Source: Bacillota bacterium
Lineage (GTDB): Bacteria > Bacillota > SHA-98 > UBA4971
DNA: 64,000 nucleotides
Direction: 5' to 3'
NCBI GenBank assembly: GCA_030024085.1
Contig: JASEJE010000001.1
Span: 62,001 to 126,000 of the forward strand
The position numbers and the translations under genes were made by a program. Under the pieces are notes generated by a model that searched no databases, had not been told where the DNA came from, and saw nothing but the letters and a program-made list of their open reading frames with translations. Below, piece after piece: positions 1 through 7,879 of the stretch. Numbering within the stretch: position 1 is the first letter of the stretch; each line of letters opens with the position of its first letter.

Positions 1-1
1 A

Positions 2-1156
2 ACCTATCTGGCGCCCAAAGCCAACGAAGGTACGCGCGTGATACTGACGAAGGGTGCAGGGGTCATCCTGCCGAAAGATGGGCACTGGAAGACGTACGAC
101 TCCATGTCGGTGGCGGGACTCGAGACCCTCACCTACATGCTGAGGTTCGTGAGGGACAGCATCGCCGACGCGTATGACGTGCAGGTCTCTGAGAGGGCGG
201 ACATACAGGACAGGGTGGCATATGTCCTCAGGGTGCAGGACCGGAAGGCCCCGGTGGCTGACCCGGACATCGTCTGGATCGACAATGTGAAGTCCCTCGT
301 CATCCAGGCCCAGACAAGCGCTCTCCTGGGTGAGCCGGCGCTGCTGCGTCTGGGGACGATCCAGGAGGGCGAGAAGGGCGACTGGAAGTCGTATACCCTC
401 ACTGTCACCGACCTGCGCGGCGACAGGAGAGGGGAGATCACCATGACTCAGGTGGAAAGAGGCGTCTTCCTGCCAACCAGGGTCGAGCTGTGGTCGACTC
501 GCGGCCGCGTCGAGCAGGTGCTCCGCGACATCAAGGTCAACACGGGGGTAAGGGACGACCTGTTCGTCGTGAAGGAAGCCGAGGAGATGCGGACGAAGCT
601 GAAACAGGCCCAGTCGGCGTACAGCCGCAGAAAGTATGATCAGGCCATCCAGGCGTACGAGAGGGTGCTCGAACTCGACCCCGAGAACATCGAGGCCAGG
701 TGCGACCTGGGGCTTTGCTACTGGCTGGCGGGCAAGACCGACAGTGCCGTCGAAGAGCTGGAGAGGGTCCTCAAGGCGAAGCCGGACTATCTCCCTGCCT
801 GCAACAACCTGGGTTTCATCCTGGCCGAGACGAAGAGGGATCTCGAGCGCGCAGTCACGCTCCTCGAGAAGGCAGTGGACGGCGAGCCCGCGAACCCGGT
901 ATACATGGACAGCCTGGGCTGGGCCTACTTCAAGCAGGGGCGGCTGGATGAGGCGGAGAGGACCACCAAGCGAGCGCTTCTGTTCCCGTCGGACTTCCCG
1001 GAGAAGACCCTTGCCACGGCGCACTACCATCTTGCCATGGTCTACGAGGCCAAAGGCATGAAGGAAGAAGCGATGCGGGAGATGCAAAAGGCTCTGGACG
1101 TCGATCCATTCAACTCGATGCTGCGCGGGGAGATGGCGAGGCTGCGCCGGGGCTAA
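2..1156 (+). CDS. LolA-fold/lipoprotein-sorting-like protein with C-terminal TPRs (5' partial)
   Basis: The reading frame is open from the left edge, so the N-terminus and any signal peptide lie outside the window. The first 190 or so residues (GTRVILTKG, then ILPKDGHW) look like the beta-rich fold of RseB/LolA outer-membrane-lipoprotein-sorting proteins, which Firmicutes also carry as secreted or membrane-anchored proteins. Residues of about 195-370 form TPR helices (YDQAIQAYERVLELDPENIEARCDLG, then three or four more units), which usually bind proteins. An internal GTG at 38 is unlikely to be the real start because the upstream codons fit the same domain. The function is inferred from the fold only; it probably acts at the cell envelope. 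Confidence 0.65.
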   Translation, partial: TYLAPKANEGTRVILTKGAGVILPKDGHWKTYDSMSVAGLETLTYMLRFVRDSIADAYDVQVSERADIQDRVAYVLRVQDRKAPVADPDIVWIDNVKSLVIQAQTSALLGEPALLRLGTIQEGEKGDWKSYTLTVTDLRGDRRGEITMTQVERGVFLPTRVELWSTRGRVEQVLRDIKVNTGVRDDLFVVKEAEEMRTKLKQAQSAYSRRKYDQAIQAYERVLELDPENIEARCDLGLCYWLAGKTDSAVEELERVLKAKPDYLPACNNLGFILAETKRDLERAVTLLEKAVDGEPANPVYMDSLGWAYFKQGRLDEAERTTKRALLFPSDFPEKTLATAHYHLAMVYEAKGMKEEAMREMQKALDVDPFNSMLRGEMARLRRG

Positions 1157-1364
1157 GCGTGGGTCAGACTTGCCGAGTCTCCAGCACCTGTGGTGCAAGC
1201 GCTGGTTTCCGAAGAGGTGATCATGAGCCCCGAAAAGCTCTGGAGGCCCGGTTCAAAAGGCGCCTTGAGCCACCCACGGCGTCTTGTACGCCATGGTAGA
1301 CAACGCGTGGGAAGCCGCGTCCGCTGTGGAGGTGGATCCCGCTCTGGTGTTGCTGAGGAAGGCT

Positions 1365-1393
1365 TTGACGATTGAGAAGAGCGGTTGTATAAT
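1365..1393 (+). promoter_or_regulatory. Sigma-A-type promoter for fmdB-queG
   Basis: TTGACG at 1365-1370 and TATAAT at 1388-1393 are separated by exactly 17 bp, about 85 bases ahead of the GTG of the fmdB-like gene. The rest of the 320-base gap from 1157 to 1476 shows no convincing gene on either strand. Confidence 0.8.
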
Positions 1394-1476
1394 ACCCCTG
1401 GGAGTATCCTCTCGATGGGGAAGGGCAGGGGAGAGGGAAGGCCCTCGAGTCCTGGCGAAATGGAGGAATCTGTAAC

Positions 1477-1704
1477 GTGGCTATCTATGAGTTCATATGT
1501 ACGAAGTGCGGCACCAAGTTCGAGGAGCTCATCATGGGCAGCACACATTCTGACGTAAAGTGCCCGAACTGCGGCGGCAGCGAGGTCAAGCGGCTTGTGT
1601 CGACGTTCGGGTACAACGGGGGCTCCGGCTTCAAGAGCACGACCTCGTCGTCCGGCGGGGGGTGCTCGTCATGCGGCGGTGGAACGTGCAGCACATGCCA
1701 CTAA
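1477..1704 (+). CDS. FmdB-family zinc-ribbon protein
   Basis: A 75-residue protein that opens with [18 protein letters not shown] and has a second CPNCGG pair, the classic FmdB/CxxC_CxxC_SSSS zinc ribbon. The tail is rich in Ser, Gly and Cys ([13 protein letters not shown]), also typical of the family. FmdB proteins are small putative regulators of unproven function. Start is GTG with GGAGG at 1462-1466. The stop codon directly abuts the next gene, so the two are probably co-transcribed from the promoter at 1365. Confidence 0.88.
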   Translation: MAIYEFICTKCGTKFEELIMGSTHSDVKCPNCGGSEVKRLVSTFGYNGGSGFKSTTSSSGGGCSSCGGGTCSTCH

Positions 1705-2841
1705 GTGTGGAGCCGTGAGTTGGCGGGGGAGTGCACGACGGTCTTCGAGCGCGGCCTCAAAGACGACATAGCTGAGAAGGCCATTGACCTTGGGTTCAGA
1801 GTGGTGCGGGTGACGGGCGCCGACCCGCTCGGCACATGGGAGGTCGAGGTCGCGCGGCGTCACCGTGAGGGCATGATTGGCGAAAACGAGCAACACCTGC
1901 GCAATTTGGGGGCCGACCCGAGGCATGTCATGCCCGGGGCGGCCTCAGTCGTAATCCTTGCAAGGCCATATGCGCCTTTCGCATGGCCTCTCCCGGAAGG
2001 GATGGCGGGTTACTCGGCTTACTACCGGGCGTACCCGCAGGGGCGTGCCGCCGCGCGGCAGCTTGCCTCGGAGTGCGAGCGCCTGGGGGTTCGGGCCATC
2101 GCAGGGCCGAGGCTCCCGAACAAGGCTCTTGCGGCGCGGGCAGGCCTCGGCTCTTTCGGCAGGAATTCGCTGGTCCACTGCCAGCAATTCGGCTCCTTCA
2201 TAAGCATCCATTCGGTTCTCATCGACGCCGCCCTCGAACCAGACGAACCCGCGGCGGAGATATGCGATTGCGGCGGGTGCGCCGCCTGCGTTAGTGCGTG
2301 TCCTACAGGAGCGATCATGCCGGGCGGCGCCATCGACCTCCGCAGGTGCGTGCGGGCGTACATGAGCTCCGGCGAGGTTGTCCCGCTAGAATTGCGAGAG
2401 GCTTACGGGACCAGCATCCTCGGCTGTGAGGCCTGCCAACGGGCATGCCCGCGGAATGCGAAGGCCCTACAAGAGGCGGTGCCGCCCGCGGCCGGGGACC
2501 CGGAGGTGTTCAGCCTCGCCGGCCTGTTCTGCGATGATGAGGGTCAGCGTCGGGAGCGCCTCGAAAGGATGGCTGTGGCCATCGGCACGAACTATGCACG
2601 AGAAAGGCGCGTTCTCACAGATGCGGCGATTGCCGTGGGCAACAGCGGCGACCCTGGCCTTGCGGCTGCCGTCGCGCATGGTCTCGGGCACCTGCAGGCG
2701 CCGGTGAGGGCCCACTCGGCCTGGGCGATCGGGCGGCTCGGGGCTCGAGCGGCGAAGTCGGCCCTTGAGAAGGCTCTCGGGGTGGAGCAGGACCCAGAAG
2801 TTGCGCGCGAGATCAAATGGGCCCTCGAGCAGATGGGGTGA
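1705..2841 (+). CDS. queG: Epoxyqueuosine reductase QueG
   Basis: About 378 residues. QueG reduces epoxyqueuosine to queuosine in the wobble base of GUN-decoding tRNAs, using cobalamin and two [4Fe-4S] clusters. The DUF1730/QueG core covers residues of about 20-180. Two cluster motifs follow, CDCGGCAACVSACPTGA at about 187-203 and GCEACQRACPRN, and then HEAT-like helices at the C-terminus (AVAHGLGHLQAPVRAHSAWAIG), as in other QueG proteins. The GTG at 1705 follows the fmdB stop immediately; a TTG six codons later is an alternative start. A terminator hairpin follows at 2874. Confidence 0.9.
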   Translation: MWSRELAGECTTVFERGLKDDIAEKAIDLGFRVVRVTGADPLGTWEVEVARRHREGMIGENEQHLRNLGADPRHVMPGAASVVILARPYAPFAWPLPEGMAGYSAYYRAYPQGRAAARQLASECERLGVRAIAGPRLPNKALAARAGLGSFGRNSLVHCQQFGSFISIHSVLIDAALEPDEPAAEICDCGGCAACVSACPTGAIMPGGAIDLRRCVRAYMSSGEVVPLELREAYGTSILGCEACQRACPRNAKALQEAVPPAAGDPEVFSLAGLFCDDEGQRRERLERMAVAIGTNYARERRVLTDAAIAVGNSGDPGLAAAVAHGLGHLQAPVRAHSAWAIGRLGARAAKSALEKALGVEQDPEVAREIKWALEQMG

Positions 2842-2873
2842 CGTACTCCGTTGACTGAAGTGAGCGGCATCTC

Positions 2874-2893
2874 AGGCGGCAAAAGCCGCCTTT
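2874..2893 (+). terminator. Rho-independent terminator after queG
   Basis: AGGCGGC, loop AAAA, GCCGCCT, then a short T-rich run, starting 32 bases after the queG stop. The stem is 7 bp and the T-tract is modest. Confidence 0.6.
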
Positions 2894-3026
2894 GACTTGG
2901 TTTCCAGGCAAACCCTCGGCGCCCTGGCCTTGCCGTGCTAGTTGACATAAGATATATTATGCGATCCAATTGAGGGGAAGCGCCGGGCGCCAGGAAGCGC
3001 GCCCAACGGGGGGCAACTGGCAGCAC

Positions 3027-3401
3027 TCACTTCGCTGTGGCCAGCCTGTCGGCACTCGGCGAACCGTCATCGTTGATCCCGACCTGCACCAGGAGCACCT
3101 GCCCCGGGCGAAGGGTCGTGCTGGAAAGGCCGTTCAGCGCGATGATATCATCCACAGCGGCGCGGAGGTCGACCTCCTTGCCGACGTGCCTCCGGGCTAT
3201 GGACCACAGGGTATCGCCAGGCGTGACGACCACCTCGACAGCTGCAACCCCGGGGTCGGGGGCGCGATGCTCGGCGCGCGTGGCGCCAAGCGTGATGCCG
3301 ACCACCGACGCGAGGGCCACCGCGCACAGGAGGAACACACCGACCTCGCAGTATCGGCGTCCGCGGAACTCTACCCGCACCACTTTGCTTGCGCTTCTCA
3401 C
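3027..3401 (-). CDS. YneA-like LysM membrane protein, probable SOS cell-division suppressor
   Basis: A 124-residue protein with a basic N-terminus, one membrane segment (VGVFLLCAVALASVVGITLG, about 20-39) and a C-terminal LysM domain (VVVTPGDTLWSIARRHVG, then LRPGQVLLV). This is the layout of Bacillus YneA, the LexA-controlled inhibitor of division encoded divergently from lexA. Gene position, size and two SOS boxes upstream support the same role here. GTG start at 3401 with GGGGAGGGG seven bases upstream. Sequence identity to YneA was not measured, so the symbol is withheld. Confidence 0.75.
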   Translation of the reverse strand: MRSASKVVRVEFRGRRYCEVGVFLLCAVALASVVGITLGATRAEHRAPDPGVAAVEVVVTPGDTLWSIARRHVGKEVDLRAAVDDIIALNGLSSTTLRPGQVLLVQVGINDDGSPSADRLATAK

Positions 3402-3437
3402 TGGCTAACCCCTCCCCGTTCCCTGTTGGCTTATTGG

Positions 3438-3451
3438 AAAACATATGTTCG
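3438..3451. promoter_or_regulatory. LexA (SOS) box 1
   Basis: AAAACATATGTTCG matches the Gram-positive consensus CGAAC-N4-GTTCG with two mismatches in the left half. It lies between the yneA-like promoter and its GTG start, where bound LexA would impede transcription. Confidence 0.65.
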
Positions 3452-3463
3452 GCTGCCAATCCC

Positions 3464-3492
3464 ATGATAGCACGAACCTATGTTTGGATCAA
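3464..3492 (-). promoter_or_regulatory. Promoter of the yneA-like gene with a LexA box in its spacer
   Basis: On the minus strand, TTGATC (3492-3487), a 17-bp spacer and TATCAT (3469-3464). The spacer contains the LexA box at 3473-3486, so LexA would block RNA polymerase directly. Confidence 0.7.
3473..3486. promoter_or_regulatory. LexA (SOS) box 2
   Basis: CGAACCTATGTTTG has one mismatch to CGAAC-N4-GTTCG. It overlaps the spacer of the minus-strand promoter. Confidence 0.8.
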
Positions 3493-3543
3493 GGGGTTTT
3501 CAAAGATAATCTAGCAAGGATCCCCGGGGTGTGGAAAGGGTGT

Positions 3544-3557
3544 CGAACAACCGTTTG
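3544..3557. promoter_or_regulatory. LexA (SOS) box 3, autoregulatory
   Basis: CGAACAACCGTTTG has one mismatch to the consensus and overlaps the -35 hexamer of the lexA promoter, fitting autorepression by LexA. Confidence 0.8.
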
Positions 3558-3583
3558 CGCTCTGCTATGCCCTGTGGTATAAT
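3555..3583 (+). promoter_or_regulatory. lexA promoter
   Basis: TTGCGC (3555-3560), 17 bp, TATAAT (3578-3583). The expected transcript start near 3590 rules out in-frame ATGs upstream of it as translation starts for lexA. Confidence 0.8.
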
Positions 3584-3626
3584 GCGATTTGAAGAGATGA
3601 GAGCCCGGAGCGAGGTGTTTTACGAG

Positions 3627-4253
3627 ATGCCGCGTAAGAGGTCTCTTGCTATCTCCCGTCGCCAGCAGCAGATCCTCGATTTTATCACGAAGCAGGCTGA
3701 ACTGCGCGGGTATCCTCCGTCGGTCCGCGAGATCGGACAAGCGGTGGGGCTCAGGTCCACCTCCACAGTTCACGGCCACCTCTCCCAACTCGAGAAGAAG
3801 GGCTACATACGACGCGATCCCACCAAGCCACGGGCCATCGAAGTGCTGCCGGCATCAGGCAGTGTGCGTCCCGGCGGGGCGTACTCGGTCCCCGTGGTGG
3901 GCCGCGTGACAGCCGGTCAGCCGATACTGGCCGTCGAGAATATCGAGGACTACTTCCCGCTTCCGAGGGACTTCGGACAACAGGGCAGTCTATTCATGTT
4001 GAAGGTACGCGGTGACAGTATGATTGAGGCGGGGATACTAGACGATGACCTCGTCATCATAAGGCAGCAGGACACGGCTGACAACGGCGACATCGTCGTC
4101 GCCCTCATCGATGACGGGGCCACCGTCAAGCGTTTCTTCAAGGAAGCGGATTGCATCCGCCTGCAGCCTGAGAACAGGTTCATGGACCCCATCATAGTGA
4201 AAGATGTGGCGATACTGGGCAAGGTCGTCGGCCTGGTGAGACGCATCCACTGA
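3627..4253 (+). CDS. lexA: LexA repressor
   Basis: A 208-residue repressor of the SOS regulon that cleaves itself when RecA is activated. The N-terminal winged helix-turn-helix contains [31 protein letters not shown]. The autocleavage Ala-Gly is in GRVTAGQP, the nucleophile Ser is in GDSMI, and the Lys general base is in ATVKRFF. I chose the ATG at 3627 because it has GAGGTG nine bases upstream and lies downstream of the promoter, and [17 protein letters not shown] is the normal family N-terminus. Confidence 0.95.
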   Translation: MPRKRSLAISRRQQQILDFITKQAELRGYPPSVREIGQAVGLRSTSTVHGHLSQLEKKGYIRRDPTKPRAIEVLPASGSVRPGGAYSVPVVGRVTAGQPILAVENIEDYFPLPRDFGQQGSLFMLKVRGDSMIEAGILDDDLVIIRQQDTADNGDIVVALIDDGATVKRFFKEADCIRLQPENRFMDPIIVKDVAILGKVVGLVRRIH

Positions 4254-4265
4254 CTTCGGGGTATG

Positions 4266-4289
4266 GGAGGGGTCCTACTGGACCCCTCC
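4266..4289. terminator. Hairpin between lexA and the convergent small gene
   Basis: A perfect 10-bp stem (GGAGGGGTCC / GGACCCCTCC) around a TACT loop, starting 13 bases after the lexA stop. It has no strong T-run on either side. The stop codon of the opposing gene lies at the loop (4275-4277). It could end both transcripts. Confidence 0.55.
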
Positions 4290-4649
4290 GACTCCCTTAC
4301 GGCGCGCCCTGGCGTCCTTCAGTGCCCTCCCGTCCACTCCGATGGTCTTGAAGAAGACTTCGAGAGCCTGTTCCTCGCCCTTGGCATGGGGATCGGTGTC
4401 AGTTTGCGCAGAGTCTCCATTGGCAACGGGCAGGGTCGCATACTGCTCGAGCGCGATTTCGCATGCTCCCGGGACGCCGTGCTTTTCCACCAGAGACATC
4501 AACGTTTCGTACTTTTGCTTTCGTGCGGTGGCCATTTTCATCCAGAGGTCCGGATTGGGGGCAAGGCTGCTGATGAGGATGTCCTGCTTGGCGAGACTCT
4601 TGAGTCTTTTCAGGCCTCTGATAACGTCCTCCGCATTCAGTTGAATCAC
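4275..4649 (-). CDS. Small hypothetical protein
   Basis: A 124-residue soluble, mostly helical protein (MIQLNAEDVIRGLKRLKSLAKQDILISSL at the start) that I do not recognise. The amino-acid balance and low repetitiveness look like a real gene. The start is a GTG at 4649 with AGGAGGGG about seven bases upstream; extending to 4712 would place that ribosome binding site inside the gene. It is convergent with lexA and lies just behind the terminator of the next small gene. No function can be given. Confidence 0.55.
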   Translation of the reverse strand: MIQLNAEDVIRGLKRLKSLAKQDILISSLAPNPDLWMKMATARKQKYETLMSLVEKHGVPGACEIALEQYATLPVANGDSAQTDTDPHAKGEEQALEVFFKTIGVDGRALKDARARRKGVGGVQ

Positions 4650-4723
4650 CCACGTCCCCTCCTGTTTGGTTTGTTGGTGACCTTCGATGGCCGGACTCTC
4701 GACCCAGGCCACAGAAACAGTAA

Positions 4724-4755
4724 GGCCGGGGCATCAACAATCCATTGCCCCGGCC
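4724..4755 (-). terminator. Terminator of the 79-residue small gene
   Basis: A perfect 10-bp stem GGCCGGGGCA / TGCCCCGGCC, followed on the minus strand by TTACTGTTTCT. The stop codon of the upstream gene sits in the loop. Confidence 0.65.
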
Positions 4756-4973
4756 GGGTCTTTCGCACTCACGACCATGGTGACCACTTCGTCGCCAGAG
4801 AACCCGTAGCCACACGCACGCGCGCCCCTACTCACATACCCGAGGAATTCGTCTCCACGCTTGAAGGGCCTTCCGTTGCACCGCTCGGCAACGCAGCGGG
4901 GACCTGCGTCGGTCCCGGGCCCGGGCATTGCAGCGAAGACGCCTCCCCGGGGCTGTGCGCCGAACTGGCTCAA
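4734..4973 (-). CDS. Small hypothetical protein (79 residues)
   Basis: Not a recognised family. The case for a real gene rests on context: an extended -10 promoter at 5016-5024, a strong AAGGGGGAG ribosome binding site about eight bases before a TTG start, and a strong hairpin at its end. The protein has three cysteines (CVAERC, then CGYGF) and a mixed alpha/beta composition (GDEFLGYVSRGARACGYGFSGDEVV). Function unknown; it could be a short metal-binding or regulatory protein. Confidence 0.5.
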   Translation of the reverse strand: MSQFGAQPRGGVFAAMPGPGTDAGPRCVAERCNGRPFKRGDEFLGYVSRGARACGYGFSGDEVVTMVVSAKDPAGAMDC

Positions 4974-5015
4974 GATGGACTCCCCCTTCTTCGCGACAGT
5001 TCATCCTCTGGTTGT

Positions 5016-5024
5016 ATTATAACA
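5016..5024 (-). promoter_or_regulatory. Extended -10 promoter for the small genes
   Basis: Minus-strand TGTTATAAT is a perfect extended -10 (TGnTATAAT), about 45 bases upstream of the TTG at 4973. The -35 region is weak, as is usual for extended -10 promoters. Confidence 0.55.
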
Positions 5025-5232
5025 CATCTTCCAGTCCCATATCACTACCTTTGTGTTGGAATCGATCGCAGCCGGAAATCGTGCTGCTAAAGAGGCGTTC
5101 TCCGGGCCCGCGGCCGGGAGCGGTTGATAGCAGGCCTATCCAGAGCCGCCACGGCGCACGTTGAAGTGGTTCAGAGCGCGCTCACGCGGCGGGCGGCGGG
5201 GGGCGTCGCGCGCGGGACAGGTGCGCAAGTCC

Positions 5233-5308
5233 CACCAAGGCGCCCGAATCTCACCGGGGCGCTCGGATCTCACCCAGGCGCTCCGATCCCACCCAGGTAC
5301 CCGGGTCT
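5233..5308. repeat. Four imperfect 19-bp tandem repeats
   Basis: Units start at 5233, 5252, 5271 and 5290 with consensus near CACCCAGGCGCTCGGATCT. The 19-bp period is not a multiple of three, so the array is not coding. It begins 9 bases beyond the stop codon of the minus-strand membrane-protein gene. The remaining gap back to 5025 holds nothing else recognisable. Confidence 0.85.
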
Positions 5309-5317
5309 TGCGAGGTC

Positions 5318-5758
5318 TTACGAGGACGCCACGCCGAACATTCCCCCGACGCCTCCAGCGATTGTGGAGAGAAGGAGCCTTCTCAGTGTCGTACCGGTGA
5401 GAGGCACGGTCGCAGGGCTTCCTGCACCTGCGACGAGGACCGCCGATGCGAAAACAAGGCCTACCAGCCCTCCACAAATAAGGCCGCGTCTTCCGGACTT
5501 CCTCCCAGCCACGAAACCCCCTATACCTGTGGCAAGGTAGCTTCCCGCTGATGCGAGCGTGCCGAGAAGACCCGCCTCTGGGGAAGCGAAGTAGTCATAG
5601 ACGGCAACAACCAGGAACACTGCGATCAGCGCAGCCACGGAAGCCACAACGCCCATCATGACCGCGAGAAACCACCCGCACTCGGCCGTCTCGGACCCGG
5701 TGTCCCTCTCGGGCTTTCCCGTGTCGGGCCTTCGCTTGCTCGTCCTGTCCGCAGCCAT
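5318..5758 (-). CDS. TIGR04086-family (YrzE-like) small membrane protein
   Basis: 146 residues. After a charged N-terminus (about 1-28) come four hydrophobic segments: FLAVMMGVVASVAALIAVFLVVAV, LLGTLASAGSYLATGIGGFVAG, GLICGGLVGLVFASAVLVAG and LLLSTIAGGVGGMFG. The glycine-rich pairs around GGFVAGRKSGRRG are characteristic of the TIGR04086/YrzE group of Firmicute integral membrane proteins, whose role is unknown. Confidence 0.65.
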   Translation of the reverse strand: MAADRTSKRRPDTGKPERDTGSETAECGWFLAVMMGVVASVAALIAVFLVVAVYDYFASPEAGLLGTLASAGSYLATGIGGFVAGRKSGRRGLICGGLVGLVFASAVLVAGAGSPATVPLTGTTLRRLLLSTIAGGVGGMFGVASS

Positions 5759-5867
5759 ACGTTGACCACCCCCGCGGAACGCAAAACGTGAAGGGATGGA
5801 TTACGTTCCATGACTAGCTTATTCGCGGAGGTGGCCGATAATCACCAGGAGGCGCTCGTTACGCTCG

Positions 5868-6812
5868 TTACGGTGTGTCCAGGTGGTCGAGCGCCTCCTT
5901 GACTTTCTTCATGTCTTCCCAGACAGGGCGCTTCTTCGTCTCGTCGCGGAGGAGGGCGGCCGGGTGGAACGTCGGCATGTACATGATGCCGTCCTTCTTG
6001 AACCAGGTGCCCCTCACTCGCGTTATGCGCGCTTTCTTGTCGATGAGCGTCTGGGTTGCAAGAGCGCCCAGGCACACGATTATCTTCGGCCTTATGGCCT
6101 GGATCTGGGCGATGAGGTGAGGCAGGCATGCCTCAGCCTCTTCCCACGTGGGAAGGCGGTTTCCGGGCGGTCGGCACTTGACCACGTTTGCGATGTAGAC
6201 CTCGTCACGCTTGATGTCTACCGCAGCGAGGATCCTGTCCAGGAGTTGCCCTGCCGCGCCCACAAATGGCCTGCCCTGGATGTCTTCCTGCTGTCCGGGT
6301 CCCTCACCCACGAACATGAGTCTGGCGTGCGGGTTCCCCTCGCCGAAAACGACCTGGGTGCACCCGGCCCGGAGGTCACACCTCTGGCACGTCCGGCATC
6401 CTCTTTCGAGCTGCGTCAGACTCGCTGCGGTCTGCTCCGCCGCCACCTTTTCGCTTCCCTTCTCATTTCCGTCCTCTCTTCCCTCTCCCATTCCCTCTCC
6501 CCCGGCTTCCACCGTCCCGGGCACTGCGCCAGGTCCTCCGTTCGATATGCAGACCGGCGCGTCCTCCGGGGTGGACGCAAGCTCAGGCCAGAGGATGGCC
6601 TGCCCAGGGTGCGCCTGGTCCGTGGACTCCCCTGTGAGCGCGGCTACCTGCGACTGTTCGTCTATTGCTATTCCGGCTACGTCGTCGAAGATGGGGAGCG
6701 GCGGCTGCCACTCACTGTCCGGCACCTTTCCTCGCCTCCTGAAGCGCTGTCTCGGTAGAAAGGTTCTCCATTCGCGGTCGCAAACCTGCACGTACGCTTC
6801 ACCTGCAGGCAT
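5868..6812 (-). CDS. Type-4 uracil-DNA glycosylase
   Basis: Removes uracil from DNA in base-excision repair; family 4 enzymes carry a [4Fe-4S] cluster. Visible motifs: GCRTCQRCDLR (first cluster cysteines), GEGPGQQED (motif 1, uracil pocket), KCRPPGNRLPTWEEAEAC (remaining cysteines) and MPTFHPAALLRD (motif 2 with the catalytic-loop His). The family core is about 200 residues. This frame has roughly 115 extra N-terminal residues, acidic and low in complexity. An internal ATG at 6491 (MGEGREDG) with GGGGGAG just upstream may be the true start. The upstream gap to the tRNA holds no gene. Confidence 0.9.
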   Translation of the reverse strand: MPAGEAYVQVCDREWRTFLPRQRFRRRGKVPDSEWQPPLPIFDDVAGIAIDEQSQVAALTGESTDQAHPGQAILWPELASTPEDAPVCISNGGPGAVPGTVEAGGEGMGEGREDGNEKGSEKVAAEQTAASLTQLERGCRTCQRCDLRAGCTQVVFGEGNPHARLMFVGEGPGQQEDIQGRPFVGAAGQLLDRILAAVDIKRDEVYIANVVKCRPPGNRLPTWEEAEACLPHLIAQIQAIRPKIIVCLGALATQTLIDKKARITRVRGTWFKKDGIMYMPTFHPAALLRDETKKRPVWEDMKKVKEALDHLDTP

Positions 6813-7002
6813 GGCATGGCATGGACAGTCTCTTCAGTTCCGTCCCGTCGCGTCCCTTGCTGTCCCGTGCCGTCCGTCCGGCCGGAGACTGACCAGAATC
6901 CAGCCGCTGCAAGCCCCGCCCTTCAGGGCCGGGGACAAGGCGCTTTCTCCGTGCGAGCGTCCACGAGCGGGCGACCGTGTGTGGGCGAGGTCCACGTCCT
7001 GT

Positions 7003-7031
7003 TTGACATGTTGCCAGCCTTCGAGTATACT
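7003..7031 (+). promoter_or_regulatory. tRNA-Pro promoter
   Basis: A consensus TTGACA (7003-7008), 17 bp and TATACT (7026-7031), 31 bases before the mature tRNA start. Confidence 0.85.
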
Positions 7032-7062
7032 ATGCATGTAGCAACAGGATACCAGGTTTGGT

Positions 7063-7139
7063 CGGGGCATGGCGCAGGTTGGTAGCGCGCTTGGTTCGGG
7101 ACTAAGAGGTCGGCGGTTCGAGTCCGCCTGCCCCGACCA
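7063..7139 (+). tRNA. tRNA-Pro (anticodon CGG)
   Basis: A 77-nt cloverleaf with acceptor CGGGGCA / TGCCCCG, D-stem GCGC / GCGC, anticodon stem CTTGG / CTAAG with loop TTCGGGA (anticodon CGG), T-arm GGCGG-TTCGAGT-CCGCC and an encoded ACCA end. It reads proline CCG codons, common in this GC-rich genome. Confidence 0.95.
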
Positions 7140-7168
7140 TTTCTTTTCTGCTGATGGCTTCTTCCCCC

Positions 7169-7879
7169 CTACGCTCCCAGGTAAGCCTTTCGTACGTCCG
7201 CGTTGGCTGCGAGCTCATCGGCGGTGCCAGAGAGCACGATTCGGCCGGTTTCGAGTACATAGCCCCGTGCCGCCGTGGCAAGGGCCTTTCGTGCGTTCTG
7301 CTCAACGAGAAGGACGCTCACGCCTCGCTCGATGAGGTCTCTTAGCACCTGAAAGGCCTTATCCACAAAGATCGGCATGAGCCCGGTGGACACCTCGTCT
7401 ACCAGGAGAAGCCTGGGCCGCGCCATCAGTGCCCTGCCTATCGCTAGCATCTGCTGCTCCCCTCCGCTCAAGGTCTTGCCCACCTGGTGCCTGCGTTCGC
7501 GCAGAATCGGGAAGAGGCCGTATACCTCCTCTATGGAGGCACGTACAGTGGATCTATCCCGCTGCGAGTACGCTCCGATGAGGAGGTTTTGCTCGACCGA
7601 GAGGTCTGGGAAAACGCGCCTTCCCTCAGGTACCATCGCCATGCCGAGCGTCGCCCTTTCCCATGGGGACATGTGTCCGATATCCTTCCCCAGAAATGTG
7701 ATGCGGCCGTCGAAGTTCCGGTGGAGCCCCATCAGGGTGCGGAGGAGCGTGGTCTTGCCCGCCCCGTTGGCCCCGATTATCGCGACGCTGTCCCCCTGTC
7801 CCACGTCGAAGGATGCGCCGTGTATGACCTCCATGTCGCCGTAACGCACGGCAAGGCTCTCAACGGTGAGCACCTTCAC
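7169..7879 (-). CDS. livF: LivF, branched-chain amino acid ABC transporter ATPase (system 1)
   Basis: A 236-residue ATPase that, with LivG, powers uptake through the LivHM pore. Walker A is GANGAGKTT at about 36-44, the signature is LSGGEQQMLAIGRALMARP, Walker B is LLLVDEVS and the H-loop position is read through VLLVEQNA, the LivF hallmark. The ending NADVRKAYLG is the family terminus. Its ATG overlaps the LivG stop by four bases (ATGA), implying translational coupling. It is the last gene of the livKHMGF operon. Confidence 0.93.
   Translation of the reverse strand: MKVLTVESLAVRYGDMEVIHGASFDVGQGDSVAIIGANGAGKTTLLRTLMGLHRNFDGRITFLGKDIGHMSPWERATLGMAMVPEGRRVFPDLSVEQNLLIGAYSQRDRSTVRASIEEVYGLFPILRERRHQVGKTLSGGEQQMLAIGRALMARPRLLLVDEVSTGLMPIFVDKAFQVLRDLIERGVSVLLVEQNARKALATAARGYVLETGRIVLSGTADELAANADVRKAYLGA

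Noticed and set aside
2942-2970. TTGACA followed by AT-rich sequence as a promoter
   Set aside because: No -10 hexamer at 16-18 bp spacing, and the genes on either side do not start here.
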